This document shows, one piece after another, positions 54,600 to 64,000 of a DNA stretch of 64,000 bases. This DNA is from Paramyrothecium sp. XJ0827 (Eukaryota; Ascomycota; Sordariomycetes; Hypocreales; Stachybotryaceae). The notes under the pieces were generated by a model. It was not told where the DNA came from. It made no database searches and saw only the letters and a list, made by a program, of their open reading frames with translations. The translations under genes and the position numbers were made by a program. The stretch lies in assembly GCA_020881915.1 (NCBI GenBank), contig JAJFPB010000011.1, positions 372,001 to 436,000 of the forward strand, given 5' to 3'. How positions within the stretch are numbered: the first letter of the stretch is position 1; each line of letters starts with the position of its first letter.

Positions 54600-54900
54600 A
54601 GTCTGGTAACTTATATGTCTTATGACCGGTTTATCTTACTGAAAAAACGGCTTCGAATTTACGATCCAGATAATATAGAAATAGGGATGCCATCACCATA
54701 CAATAAGGTCAACGAATGGGCCAACGTCATGATGGAAGCCGCCCTTGATATCGTCATTATTGGCAGCATCATTGGTGTCGATGAGGCTATGCAGGGCTTC
54801 CAAGGGAGATCCAAAGAGATTGTAACTATCAAGACGAAGCCCGCACCCACAGGGCTCAAGATCTGGGTCCTAGCTGTCCAAGGATATACAGGGTTCAAAG
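54600..54900 (+). pseudogene. piggyBac fragment F (copy B subfamily)
   Basis: About 95 codons: YMSYDRFILLKKRLRIYDPD, GMPSPYNKVNEWANVMMEA, SIIGVDEAMQGFQGRSKEIV and PAPTGLKIWVLAVQGY. It matches copy B more closely than A, C or D and holds only the region of the first catalytic Asp. After TGF (54890) the sequence is unrelated. No TIR is present. Confidence 0.8.
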
Positions 54901-55606
54901 CCACTCCACGAAAACCCACATATGGACTCACATATGGATCCATATCAAATACACTCCATTCCATCAGACCCAGTTGTGGATTTACTCCCACTCCACGGGA
55001 GCCAGGCCACATGTGGAAATTGTGGAATGCAGTGGATATTTCCTTCATCTTAGCGGAGGTTTACAAATACCACAGAACCCCTAGTTAATAGGTTGAGTTT
55101 AAAGTATTTGCGAACTAATATGCCAGGTTTAAGACAACGCATACCTGTTCCCTACCGATATCAAGCTACCTGGAATGGCTGTTCAGCTGTTCCTATGATG
55201 CTGCTCGCGACCGCAGCTGCCTGGCTGGCAGAATAAAGATCTGCACGATCCGGTGTATTTCCTCATGGGCGACGCGATCCTCAGATAATTCTCATCAATT
55301 GGCTGATGCTATTAGACCTTCGACTATGTGGATTTTAATTGTCTGACAATGCCAATGCGTCCGACTACCGGTACTCTGGCTCATTCTGACTGTTGTTCAG
55401 ATTACGCAGTGGTGCTGAATGCACTTGGATAAAATGTAATTGATGTTATGATGATTGTAATTATTCTTGGTTAAGTTGTTCTGATCTCAATGAGATGCCT
55501 TCGGACCATTATATATCTGAGTGAACCCATCTAGGACTTTGAACCTTAATCGTAGGACTTGAACTTTAATATTGGTCCTTAAGTCACGGGGGACTCAGTT
55601 CTTCCA
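54901..55606. repeat. Gap with LTR-like diverged repeat, copy 2
   Basis: 54901-55090 has CACATATGGA direct repeats and is otherwise unassigned. From about 55430 the order GGACCATTATATATCTGAG, ATCTAGGACTTTGAACC, TAGGACTTGAACTTTAAT, TTCTTCCAACA parallels 15500-15700. The end in CCAACA would suit the 3' edge of an LTR. It abuts the broken 5' side of P3 at 55606. Confidence 0.3.
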
Positions 55607-56962
55607 ACAGTTGGGCCACGATGGGCCTCGAATTTTATTAAGCGGCAACCAGAGCTCAGAACGCGTTTCTTTCGCAGATATGACTACCAGAGGGCCAAAT
55701 GCGAAGATCCAATCGCGATAAACGCGTGGTTTGAGCTTGTGTCGAATACAATCGCGAAGTATGGCATAAGATCAAATGATATATACAACTTTGATGAGAC
55801 AGGCTTTATGATGGGCGTTATTATGAGCGGGATGGTCGTTACAGGTGCAGAAAGGCGTGCGAACCCCCTAAAAGATCCAGCCCGGAAACCGTGAGTGGGT
55901 TACAGCGATTGAATCGATCAATGCTGAAGGGTGGGCGCTGCCGCCGTTCATCATTGTGGCAGGCCAATATCACCTCTCTAGCTGGTATCGCGAAAGCAAC
56001 CTCCCGGGCGATTGGGCTATTGCAACCACTAAGAATGGCTGGACCGATAATGAGACAGGCCTCCAGTGGCTAAAGCACTTCAATCGGCATTCAATTAGAA
56101 GATCAAATGGTGCCTATCGTCTTCTGATCCTTGACGGGCATGAGAGCCACCATTCGGTCGCTTTTGAGGATTTCTGCAAGGAGAATAAGATTATTACGCT
56201 CTGTATGCCATCTCATTCATCTCATTTACTCCAGCCGCTTGATGTGGGCTGCTTTGGGCCGCTTAAGAAGGCTTATGGTCAAGAAATAGAGCATTTGATC
56301 AAATGCTCTATAACACACATTTCCAAGACCGAGTTCTTTCCCGCCTTCTACGCTGCACACCAAGTCATAATGACCAAATCGAATATTCAGGAGGCTTTAA
56401 AGGAGCTGGACTTACTCCTTTAGATGCGAACCATGTGATCTCGAAGCTTGATATTCGATTACGAACTCCAACGCCTGCTATAAATGAGCCACAGCTTCCT
56501 GCCCCTTGGACCTCACGAACCCCAAAGACAGTAAGAGAAACCGAATCTCAATCCGATTTCATTGAGAGACGAATTAGAAGACATAAGAGCAGTTCTCCAG
56601 CATCAATTGTTGATGCATTAAAGTCTTTTTCTAAGGGAACGAAGGCAATTATCCATAGGATGGCTCTATTAGAGTCAGAGGTTAAGGATCTTCGAGAGGC
56701 AAATGCAATACTAAGCCGGCGCCGGAGGGAAAAAAAGAAACGCCTACGTAATGAAGGGACGATGACTATAGACGAAGGTCAGGCATCAATTGATCAAATA
56801 GAAGTAGATAGTCAGGTAGTGGCCGAATCGTCGAGAAGAGGCGGTCAAGGGAGGTCATGGCAACCGAGGCCAAGGGGCTGTGGCATTTGCGGCAAGACAG
56901 GGCATAATGTTCGAACATGCAAGGCAGAGATAGAGGTCTCTGGGCAAGAGCATAGCGATTAG
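55607..56962 (+). pseudogene. pogo P3 transposase remnant
   Basis: The N-terminal HTH region is missing. The first segment reaches the first catalytic Asp (YNFDETGFMMG) and slips near 55866 in a C-run. The second segment (55956-56423) has LLILDGHESHHS and LLQPLDVGCFGPLKKAY. A slip near 56390 leads into the third segment (GAGLTPLDANHVISKLDI to CGICGKTGHNVRTC). It is inactive as it stands. Confidence 0.85.
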
Positions 56963-57068
56963 TTTTAATTGATCAAATGGTCTGTTGTGTTTTTATTAAG
57001 ATTACTATCCTAGCGGTTAGGATTTTTGATCCATTCGTTATGTTGATCCACTCGTTATGCATGTACGT
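55607..57068 (+). mobile_element. pogo/Fot1-like element P3, 5' truncated
   Basis: It begins abruptly inside the coding region at a point equal to P1 residue 101 (VGPRWASNF) and runs to the right TIR, which ends GTTATGCATGTACGT at 57068 before TA (57069-57070). The TIR boxes are CATAACGAGTGGATCAA and CATAACGAATGGATCA (read inward), the same as in the element at 21214-23955. Confidence 0.85.
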
Positions 57069-57070
57069 TA

Positions 57071-58851
57071 GTACTTGCTGCCTTCTACACTATGTTCTGG
57101 GATATTTGCGCAGGTCCTGCAATCAGTAAATCATGTTCAAGACCCAACCTCAAGGCCGCATCTGGCGGAATGAGTTCGAACAGAAGCTGAAGACAAGATT
57201 TATGCAGGACTACCACAGGGGGCGAGTAACTTTGCACCAGGCGTACACCAGGCACCAGCTAACATCAATAGCAGTCTCATCCCAGACGGCTTTACAACCC
57301 AGCATTACCTCCTCCTTCTCTTATTTGGTGGGACAAAACGGAGCTTCGTCAAGTCTAACTCTAAAGAGGTTATTCTGGAAAGAAAACATTTTCTTCAGGA
57401 CCCAGCGAAGACTTGTGCTATCTTAATAGCTAAACAGCACATGAAATCACGACCAAGATGTTCCAACCCCTGGAGTATGTCAGGGAGAACGACATATTTG
57501 GCACCAATGATAGTTTGCTCTGAAGAAGAAAACAGAGACGCGGAAAATAAATTTAAGGATTTCGTTATTGATTTTCGTGATTGATACATCCCGCGGGAAG
57601 CAGCAGAATGGCTCGAGGCGCTTCTGGATTAGGCTAGGCGCGGGCTCGGCGGAGGCAGGATACGAATCCAGCCAGCAGTCCAACTCCTCCCAACCCACTC
57701 TGTAGTCGCACCTTTTTTCACTGTGACCGCCGTGGTTATCGAGCAACTCGAATCATTCCCCAAGTATGCAGCTCCCTACGTTAACATCGGTTTCTGATCT
57801 CATCCTCGAGCCTCTCCAGAGCATCCAAAGCAACACAATAGACAGCTCCTAGAGCAATCCAAGAAGCAATGATAGCGTGTCGCAAACCAAGGGTAGCGAC
57901 ATTCCATTTCTTACGTTGCGGTGTGCGGCTGTGTTGCTTCGGCATTTGGGCACAAAGGGTTTCAGAAGATGAATGCCAGCCTCTATATTTTACATCCGTT
58001 CGTCACCCAGGGAGGCGCCGACAGAACGCTTGATTTCGGGCCGATTTGGATAAAGCCACTTTGGTGCACATGAGCGTTAATCCAAAGCGGTCTTGGACAT
58101 TTGTCTGCGGTGCAAACAGTCGACGTCTCCCTAGTTGTCTCTTTGAAGAAAGCCCAGACCGAGGCTAAAGGGTTTCGCGCCTTGTGACTTCCTGGCCGCC
58201 GTAGACTCATCGTGGACGTCAGTAAGAGTACTTTGGGTCTGGCCTAGCAAAGCGTATCCTGGAGGCTTAACAGAACCCTCTTCAAATAAATGACATCCTG
58301 AGCCAAGGCACTCATGGGTTTGGTAGGCGACAGGGCCTCCAGTAATGCCAGCCACCAGCTCCAACGGCCCAGCCACGACGGCATTTCTTGATATTCCTAG
58401 CTCCCAAGAGCTTGATGGCATCATTGTTAAGGGAGAATCATTGTTGATCCACCATTAAGGCTCTAAGAAACTGACCGTCTTTCCTCGGGACAGCCTTCTT
58501 GGCTGGAATTGTTGACCACTAAGACCTGACCAAGGCACGTCCATTTGTTGGAAAAGAATGTAGGGTTAACCGGCTAGATCAGACCACACAAGTACAAGAA
58601 ACAGGCGATCGGTATAGATAACCAAGCCCAAGGAATTCTCAGATTCATCCCTTGGGCTAGGTGACTTATCTACAAGCATGACCTTGGAATCTTGGCTCGG
58701 TAAGGCCGGATCGTTAGGATCCATAGAAGTGGTGGCTCAAGGCCAGTACTGTCTACCAAAATGAACAAAGCAGTCAGTGGTAATCTGTTTGTGCATCTCC
58801 TTTCCTTCGGTTACGTAAAGATCAAGTCAAAGTCGGTAAATGTCCTGGACA
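57071..58851. other. About 1.8 kb without a confident gene
   Basis: Open frames include 57133-57426 plus (MFKTQPQGRIWRNEFEQKLK) and 58424-58131 minus (MMPSSSWELGISRNAVVAGP, ELVAGITGGPVAYQTHECLG). The second looks protein-like, with a Cys-containing segment, but has no clear start context and ends early; I do not assign it. No element ends are visible. Confidence 0.35.
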
Positions 58852-59017
58852 GACACCCCTTGGCATTCCATATTCAAAACATGTGACATTTCGTACACAC
58901 ATGCTAGATATCAAGACAATTCACATTCCATCAAGACACCCCTTGGCATTCCATATTCAAAACATGTGACATTCCGTACACACATTCCAGATATCAAGAT
59001 AATTCACATTCCATCAA
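58852..59017 (+). repeat. Two 83-bp tandem repeats upstream of the secreted-protein gene
   Basis: Unit 1 (58852-58934) and unit 2 (58935-59017) both run GACACCCCTTGGCATTCC through ACATTCCATCAA, with about four differences (for example ACATTTCG against ACATTCCG). They end about 165 bp before the ATG at 59182, a position suited to repeated binding sites. Confidence 0.9.
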
Positions 59018-59065
59018 GTCCCCTTTCAATGTGTCGGTTTTTGGGATCAACCGGAGAGCCTCACA

Positions 59066-59078
59066 CTTTATATAGACT
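59066..59078 (+). promoter_or_regulatory. Possible TATA box
   Basis: CTTTATATAGAC lies about 110 bases before the ATG at 59182, between the 83-bp and 29-bp tandem repeats. It fits a fungal TATA element; no transcript data are at hand. Confidence 0.4.
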
Positions 59079-59094
59079 CTGGTCGCCCGTCTCC

Positions 59095-59152
59095 ATAGAA
59101 TTCTTCAGCCGTTCAACCAATCCATAGAATTCTTCAGCTGTTCAACCAATCC
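59095..59152 (+). repeat. Two 29-bp tandem repeats in the presumed 5' leader
   Basis: ATAGAATTCTTCAGCCGTTC followed by AACCAATCC occurs twice head to tail, with one C/T difference, ending 29 bases before the start codon. Confidence 0.92.
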
Positions 59153-59181
59153 CAGGCCTTTTACATTGGTTTGCTGACATC

Positions 59182-60276
59182 ATGCTTCTGAAAGCGACTT
59201 TTGTCCTGGCTACGCTTGCTGCTGCAAGTGTAGCCTCTCCTATTGAATATGATACTTGCCTCGATTGCGTCAAGAACAATCTTGGTAAAGATACAATCAA
59301 CAGTGGGACCCTGGCTGGCGAGCCAGTTCGAGCATTTACCCTCTGCCTCGAACAAGGAAGCTGCACTGTGACCGAGCTCTCTAGGGCTCGTGCAGAACAC
59401 CCAGCCTTGCCTATTGGCGAATCTTTGGGAGAGACACCGGGCACGGACAAGCCCGGAATGAAGACGGGGTTAGAGACGGAAACCAGGCCCGACCTGAAGA
59501 AGAGGATGGAGAATGACGCCGAAACCGATGAAAAGACGGAGCCTGAGAAACGAGAAACATCTGAGGATCAGGGCACGCCTCGCAAGCAGGACAAGGACAA
59601 GGACAAGCAGCAGAAGAACGAATGCATTACAGTAACGAAGTGGATACCGGTATACACTACGGTTACAAAAACGGTAACCACCACGGGTACCACCACGGTA
59701 ACCACCACGGGTACCACCACGGTAACCACCACGGAAGCCACCACGGTAACCACCACGGGTACCACCACGGTAACCGTTACGACCTGTGACACACTCCCAA
59801 CCCAAACTTGCGACTTTGGAACCGCATTTGGACATAATGCCGGAAGCGTTGAACTCGACACCCAACCTGGAACTGGTTGCAACCGCTGGGGTTGGTACGA
59901 ACTTCTGACCAACCCGTCAGTCATGACGGGCGACCTCTTAGTCGGGGCAGGAGGGAACAATATCGGCGCCGCGGTTGATGTAGGAGACTGGACCGCAACT
60001 GTAACTCCGGCCGGAGTCACGGTGACGTATTCTCTATCTCCTGGTTACTTTGTCGATGAAGTCCACATCGACGTTGCATGCCTACCAATCGACACATGTG
60101 CCCCAGGACAATACACCTTCAACAGTGGGGCGCTCCCGAATGTTGCCGTCTATACCAACCCCGCCCCGATTCCATATCCTGTCTGCCCAGGCGGTGCACA
60201 ACCATATCTGATTGTTCACGCAAGTGTAACTTACTTTGCAACCGCCGGGACGTGCCCCCCACCCGTTGCGGCTTAA
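59182..60276 (+). CDS. Secreted protein with Thr-rich repeat linker and C-terminal beta-type domain
   Basis: 364 residues, no intron. The signal peptide is MLLKATFVLATLAAASVAS. A small Cys pair region follows (YDTCLDCVKNN, CLEQGSC), then a charged Lys/Glu/Asp segment with KR sites (LKKRMENDAETDEKTEPEKR) that could be cut by Kex2. From about residue 150 a repeat of TTVTTTG units forms a likely O-glycosylated linker. The end domain (CNRWGWYELLTNPSV, GDLLVGAGGNNIGAAVDVGD, VTVTYSLSPGYFVDEVHIDV, CAPGQYTF) resembles an extracellular beta-rich domain that I know from fungal and bacterial secreted proteins but cannot name. It is not clearly GPI-anchored. It could be a wall-associated or effector-type protein. 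Confidence 0.75.
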   Translation: MLLKATFVLATLAAASVASPIEYDTCLDCVKNNLGKDTINSGTLAGEPVRAFTLCLEQGSCTVTELSRARAEHPALPIGESLGETPGTDKPGMKTGLETETRPDLKKRMENDAETDEKTEPEKRETSEDQGTPRKQDKDKDKQQKNECITVTKWIPVYTTVTKTVTTTGTTTVTTTGTTTVTTTEATTVTTTGTTTVTVTTCDTLPTQTCDFGTAFGHNAGSVELDTQPGTGCNRWGWYELLTNPSVMTGDLLVGAGGNNIGAAVDVGDWTATVTPAGVTVTYSLSPGYFVDEVHIDVACLPIDTCAPGQYTFNSGALPNVAVYTNPAPIPYPVCPGGAQPYLIVHASVTYFATAGTCPPPVAA

Positions 60277-60761
60277 CAGGGGAGAAAGAGCTGGTGTCAA
60301 CCAGGCCCTGTTACCTTTGTAGCGTCAGATACAGCAGAACAATAAACAGCCTGGGTGATCCAGAATGAAAAGCGTTGCCTAATGCATGTATCGTGACAAA
60401 TTGACGTCGACTTATCCCAAGGAAAGTTTTGATCTTGGGCTTTACGGTACAGCGCGCGCATGCTGGCTATCCGCAAAGTCACTCAGCTACCGTCAACACA
60501 AAGTCCCAGGCTGCTGGGGATGCTGGTATCAAGTGACAAAAGTCATCCGCAAGGGAAAGCCGCCAATAATAGCGTGCCAATGACGCTGTAGGGAGCCATG
60601 GCTCCAGAAATCCTTGCGACAGACCAGTAAAAGCAGCAGATTTTCCACCATGATGAAGTTGATGCTTTATTTAGCATCGCGAGGGCTCTGTGTCCAGAAT
60701 AGCGGGGACATGACATCACTCACAAACTTGCAACAACCATGTCCCCAGGGGCCATGATCCT
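60277..60761. other. Gap downstream of the secreted-protein gene
   Basis: No gene is recognised. It should hold the 3' UTR of the preceding gene. Confidence 0.45.
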
Positions 60762-60905
60762 CCTGTTAAAATGAGCATATTATATTGATTAAAGAAGAAG
60801 AAAGGCTAGCGCTAACCAGCGGAAGCTATAGACAAGACATCCACATCCCAGCCACCAATGGATCGGAATAGCCATTGATCCGTCAAAAACAACGGATCTC
60901 AACAC
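60762..60905. repeat. 143-bp dispersed repeat, copy 2
   Basis: Same-orientation partner of 2141-2283, with G-to-A changes relative to it. It stops 85 bp left of piggyBac D. Confidence 0.8.
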
Positions 60906-61087
60906 AGACGCATCACTACGGGCCAACCTTGAAAAAAAGCCATCCCGTTCCTCAGCCGAGTCCCCATACCCGGCTTTGCATTTGTGCTCATCCCCTTGGA
61001 TGTGCGAAGGCAGCAGGGGTGTATTCGACCCACAACACCACTGGCATGATGTCAGTACTTTGAGGAACAAGGAAATCCTGCTCCACA

Positions 61088-62025
61088 TCTCCTAGACAGT
61101 TCAAAGGCGTAATACATGTAACGGACATGGATCTGATCCAATTAAATCCGCGGAAAACCCTGTGACATCGAATCCCTAGTAATTTTGCCTATGATAGAAG
61201 TACCAGCATTCTGGCTTTTTACAAATAGCTACATTACATACGTCACAGCCCACAGCCCCATAGGGTCGTTGTACCCGTCTTCGGGCCCCCGGCTTGTCTA
61301 TTGAGGGTATTTTTATCTAGCTGCCCTAAGGCCTGACGATTTTGAGGGCGTTGAGCACTTCGGGACCTAGGGCCTATTTGGACGCCCTGACAGCTCAGAC
61401 AACGGGATTTTTTCCCTCTATTGACATGATGATGCTGTGAGAAGGGCGTGGGTGCTCGTAGCGAATTTCCTTATGTAAGGACATATATCAAGATGCCTAT
61501 CCAGACATAGATCTCTGCAACAAATGTCGGTTTCCAATGTCTTTGACGGCTCCCGGGCCTTGAGGAAGGAGCCGGGGCGTTCCTAGGGTCATTGGTATAG
61601 TCAACCCATCGCTGGACCGTCGTCTCGGGTAGAAATAGCTGGAAAAGCTTCAGCGGCGTTGGTGGAAGCGGATGGACAACAGGGGACGTTCCGGAACGTT
61701 GAGCGGTTCAAAATGCGTCCCTGACCGTGTCGTAGGGTCAAATTCGGGCCTGCAAGTGTTATCTGCAGCTTGCTCCCGCCTACTATGGTCAGTAGTAACT
61801 GGAACCCGTTGGTCAAGGCCAACGGTGGCGGCTGCAGCATCGTCTGCGGTTTCCATCGTCGGATAGCTATTGCGGCGTTGTTGTCTGTTGTTGCAGAGGT
61901 GGAAAAATCGGATACATAGCTATTTTGGTGGCCTAGGATTTTGTTGTATCCCAATGTCATGACGCATTTGACAGGGGTGGTGTGGGGAGTGGTACGAGCA
62001 TTACGCCTTTGAACTGTCTAGGAGA
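61088..62025 (-). mobile_element. Short piggyBac derivative E2, nested in copy D
   Basis: An inverted copy of E1 (938 bp) with the same TIRs (CTCCTAGACAGTTCAAAGGC), the same deletion breakpoint and the same internal frameshift. Flanks are CA (61086-61087) and TA (62026-62027). It splits the 5' leader of copy D between TCCTGCTCCA and AATAGCTATG, which are continuous in copies A and C apart from small changes. Confidence 0.88.
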
Positions 62026-62093
62026 TAAATAGCTATGTAACTGATTATGACGATGCTTTTACAACAGACAATAACGCTGCCACAACTAGCTAT

Positions 62094-64000
62094 TTGATGA
62101 TGGAAGAAAACAACGAGGCTGCAGCAGCCACCGTGCCCGCCGACGAACGAATTCCTGTCTCAACAGACCATAGTAACAAGGAGCAAGACGCAGATAACAC
62201 ATGCAGACCTGACTATGAGCCAACGACACATACGGGGACGCGTTTTCAACCACTCGAGGTTCCATATCGTCCCCTCAAGGTCCGGGACCTTCCAGAGACG
62301 CCCCTGAAGCTATTCCAGCTTTTCCTACCCGAATCCCTCGTTGAACAATGGGTCAGCTATACGAATAGCTCGGTCGATGACCCAACGCTCGAGCCGGACG
62401 ATGGAAGCCGTCAAAGTCATTGGAAACCGACCTCTGTTGCTGAGATCTATATCTGGATAGGAATCATGATATCGATGATGCTCAATAAGGGGCCCCGTAT
62501 CCAAGACTATTGGAGGGTGCCAACAGGGGGTAATTCTGTTCCCTTCTTTCCGTTTATTCAATATATGTCTTTTGATCGGTTTTTCCTACTAAAGAGACGG
62601 CTTCGAATTGACGATCCGGATACAATTGAACATGGGGTCCCGAGCCCGTACAACAAGGTCAACGAATGGGCCCAGCACATCATGAAGGCTGCTATTAACG
62701 CTGTTGAAGTTGGCAGCAATATTGGTGTGGACGAGGGCATCGTCGGCTTCCAAGGACGCTCAAAACAGAAGGTGACGATCCCGAACAAGCCCACGCCCAC
62801 TGGGCTCAAGATCTGGATCCTAGCTATCCAGGGATATGTGTTATATTGGATATGGCACACACCGGGCTCTAAATACGGTCCTGTCGGCATTGAACGTCAG
62901 CAACAGAAAAAGCCCTCGAAAAAACAGCCCTCGAACAAGCCGTCAGATAAGCAGTTAGACGAAGATAACTATATCAACCCGACTCAAGCTGTCGTTCTTT
63001 ACCTTACAAAACAGCTGCCACCTAATACATATCATATCTATGTAGATAATCTCTTTTCGTCTCCACAGCTCTTCAAGCAGCTCAGACAGCTAGGCATTGG
63101 GGCCACAGGCACGGCCCGTACGAATAGCGGTATATATGACCGTCTTGTTCAAGCCAAGCAAAATGATACTAAGGGACAAGGTCTGTGGCCTTGGGGGCGT
63201 CTTCAATGTTATCCAACAGCAGATAGCCAGGTCAGTCTGCCCGTCAGGGAGCCGGGACGAATTTCCCTACTAATAGATATATATATAGGTCAACCAAGTC
63301 GGGTGGAAAGACAATGCCCTAGTGTTGTTTTTAACTACAGTTTACACAGGCCTCGAAGCTGTGGATTGCATCCGCCGGCGCCCAACAACAACGCAGCCAC
63401 GAGCCCGCTCGATCAAAAAGCTATTTGGTGATAAGGCCGTCTTGAAGCTGAATATCCCGTCTGTCGCAGCCGATTATAATAATCTGATGAACGCTGTGGA
63501 TATCGGTGATCATCTTCGAGCATACAATATCCAACCACCGTCAGAGACGAGGTCCGGCCCGGGTCCTGACTTGGTCCTTCCTGCTAGTTGTGGCTCTGTC
63601 TAATGGCTTCATTTTACAACGAGAGGGTCAGACGAGCTGGTCATCATATGCCTCGCAAAGCCCGGTTCCAACAGGCCTTAGTTGATGAGATATTTGAGAC
63701 ATACGGCAAGGCAGGCTCAACAAGACAGAGATATCGAGCTGGGGACACAAACACACCTATAGAGCAACACAAGCATGTCCGTACAGAGAAGTCAGCCCCT
63801 TGTCTTGGCTGTAAGGGCGTCCAAATTGGCCCACGGTCACAGAGCTCACAGCACCTTCGAAATCGCCGTCGAAATCGGCCCCCTATGGTCACATTAGATG
63901 CGAATAGCATTAACAGCCGGGTGTTAGGTGGGACACGGGGCTCTACTAAGAAGAGGGCTACACAGACGAGGCTACGTTGTGACGTATGCAATGTAGCTAT
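62094..64000 (+). pseudogene. piggyBac D transposase, frameshifted, 3' end outside window
   Basis: Exon 1 (62094-63230, MMEENNEAAAATV) is open. A 58-nt intron follows (63231-63288, GTCAGT...CTACTAATAG...ATATAG). Exon 2 starts VNQVGWKDNALVLFLTTVYT. The catalytic blocks are GVDEGIVGFQGRSKQK, IYVDNLFSSPQLFKQLRQL and AADYNNLMNAVDIGDHLRA. Slips near 63530 and 63655 divide the rest (QRRGPARVLTWSFLL, then RFQQALVDEIFETYGKAGS to the Cys tail CDVCNVA at the edge). The acidic SDDM insert of A and C is absent; a short PSNKPSDKQLDEDN takes its place. Confidence 0.82.

Larger units (their letters stand above)
60991..64000 (+). mobile_element. piggyBac-like element copy D (right end outside window)
   Basis: The left TIR TCCCCTTGGATGTGCGAAGG is preceded by CA (60989-60990). 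The 5' leader matches copies A and C (GATGTCAGTA, GAGGAACAAGGAAATCC) and is interrupted by element E2 at 61088-62025. The transposase gene runs to the window edge. Confidence 0.85.

Noticed and set aside
57610..57690. Possible tRNA-like segment around GGATACGAATCC
   Set aside because: The B-box consensus is broken and the flanks do not pair as an acceptor stem.
59470..59865. 131-codon antisense frame with GGYRGG-type repeats, looking like an RNA-binding glycine-rich protein
   Set aside because: It is the reverse reading of the Thr-rich coding repeat (ACC and GGT triplets) of the secreted-protein gene, which has a signal peptide and proper start; the antisense frame has neither.
1..64000. A Starship giant element covering the region
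   Set aside because: No DUF3435 tyrosine recombinase (captain) was seen, nor its typical cargo set; single-gene resemblance and repeat density are not enough.

Overview
The window looks like a transposon-dense accessory or subtelomere-like stretch of a filamentous ascomycete (Pezizomycotina) genome. The reasons are short GT...AG introns with CTAAC or CTGAC-like branch sites, fungal-only families (a PTH11/SAT4-type rhodopsin-domain protein, a Zn2Cys6 factor, a tannase/feruloyl esterase, NACHT and ankyrin relics), and fungal lineages of hAT, MULE, pogo (Fot1-like), piggyBac-like and Tad/I-like LINE elements. The species cannot be named from the sequence alone.

Layout. 1-9 kb: the 3' part of an HD-domain gene, then decayed pieces (an OrsD-type domain, a hAT C-terminus, a B-type cyclin copy, two ankyrin fragments, a LINE fragment) around an intact-looking DJ-1/PfpI gene. 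9-11 kb: a two-exon tannase family gene. 11.4-14.8 kb: a MULE with 60-bp TIRs, a LINE 3' tail and palindromic GC-rich DNA. 16.3-17.7 kb: a six-exon seven-helix membrane protein gene. 18.4-24.2 kb: a nest in which a second MULE is cut by a small pogo-type element that itself carries piggyBac copy A, followed by a 183-bp MITE. 24.5-25.6 kb: a gag-like fragment cut by a short piggyBac derivative (E1). 26.2-27.2 kb: a probable secreted-protein gene. 27.5-31 kb: piggyBac B and a 970-bp hAT derivative with an exact 8-bp target duplication. 32.3-33.6 kb: a DUF2235/Tle1-like hydrolase gene with one frameshift. 34-39.4 kb: an almost complete LINE. 39.4-41.3 kb: an intact pogo element (P1). 41.7-42.2 kb: a short Zn2Cys6 gene. 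42.4-44.7 kb: piggyBac C, whose transposase is still open. 45-48.9 kb: a hAT element. 48.9-49.9 kb: a NACHT-type protein C-terminus. 50-57 kb: pogo P2, a second hAT, a piggyBac fragment, LTR-like DNA and a truncated pogo P3. 59.2-60.3 kb: a secreted Thr-rich protein gene with tandem repeats upstream. 61-64 kb: piggyBac D, holding a second short derivative (E2), runs off the right end.

About two thirds of the window is mobile DNA. The surviving host-type genes are single, have no operon-like link, and sit between insertions: an HD protein, DJ-1, tannase, rhodopsin-domain protein, two secreted proteins, a Tle1-like hydrolase and a Zn2Cys6 factor. Decayed NACHT and ankyrin pieces suggest the locus once held STAND/NLR-type genes.

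The points most worth checking concern the mobile elements. Several piggyBac-like elements are flanked by TA or a near match instead of TTAA, and one nested insertion provides an empty-site comparison. The pogo elements all have the same TIR plan, ACGT followed by two direct copies of a box whose core differs between subfamilies. P1 and piggyBac C keep open transposase frames and could still be active. No Starship captain, CRISPR array, rRNA or convincing tRNA was seen.
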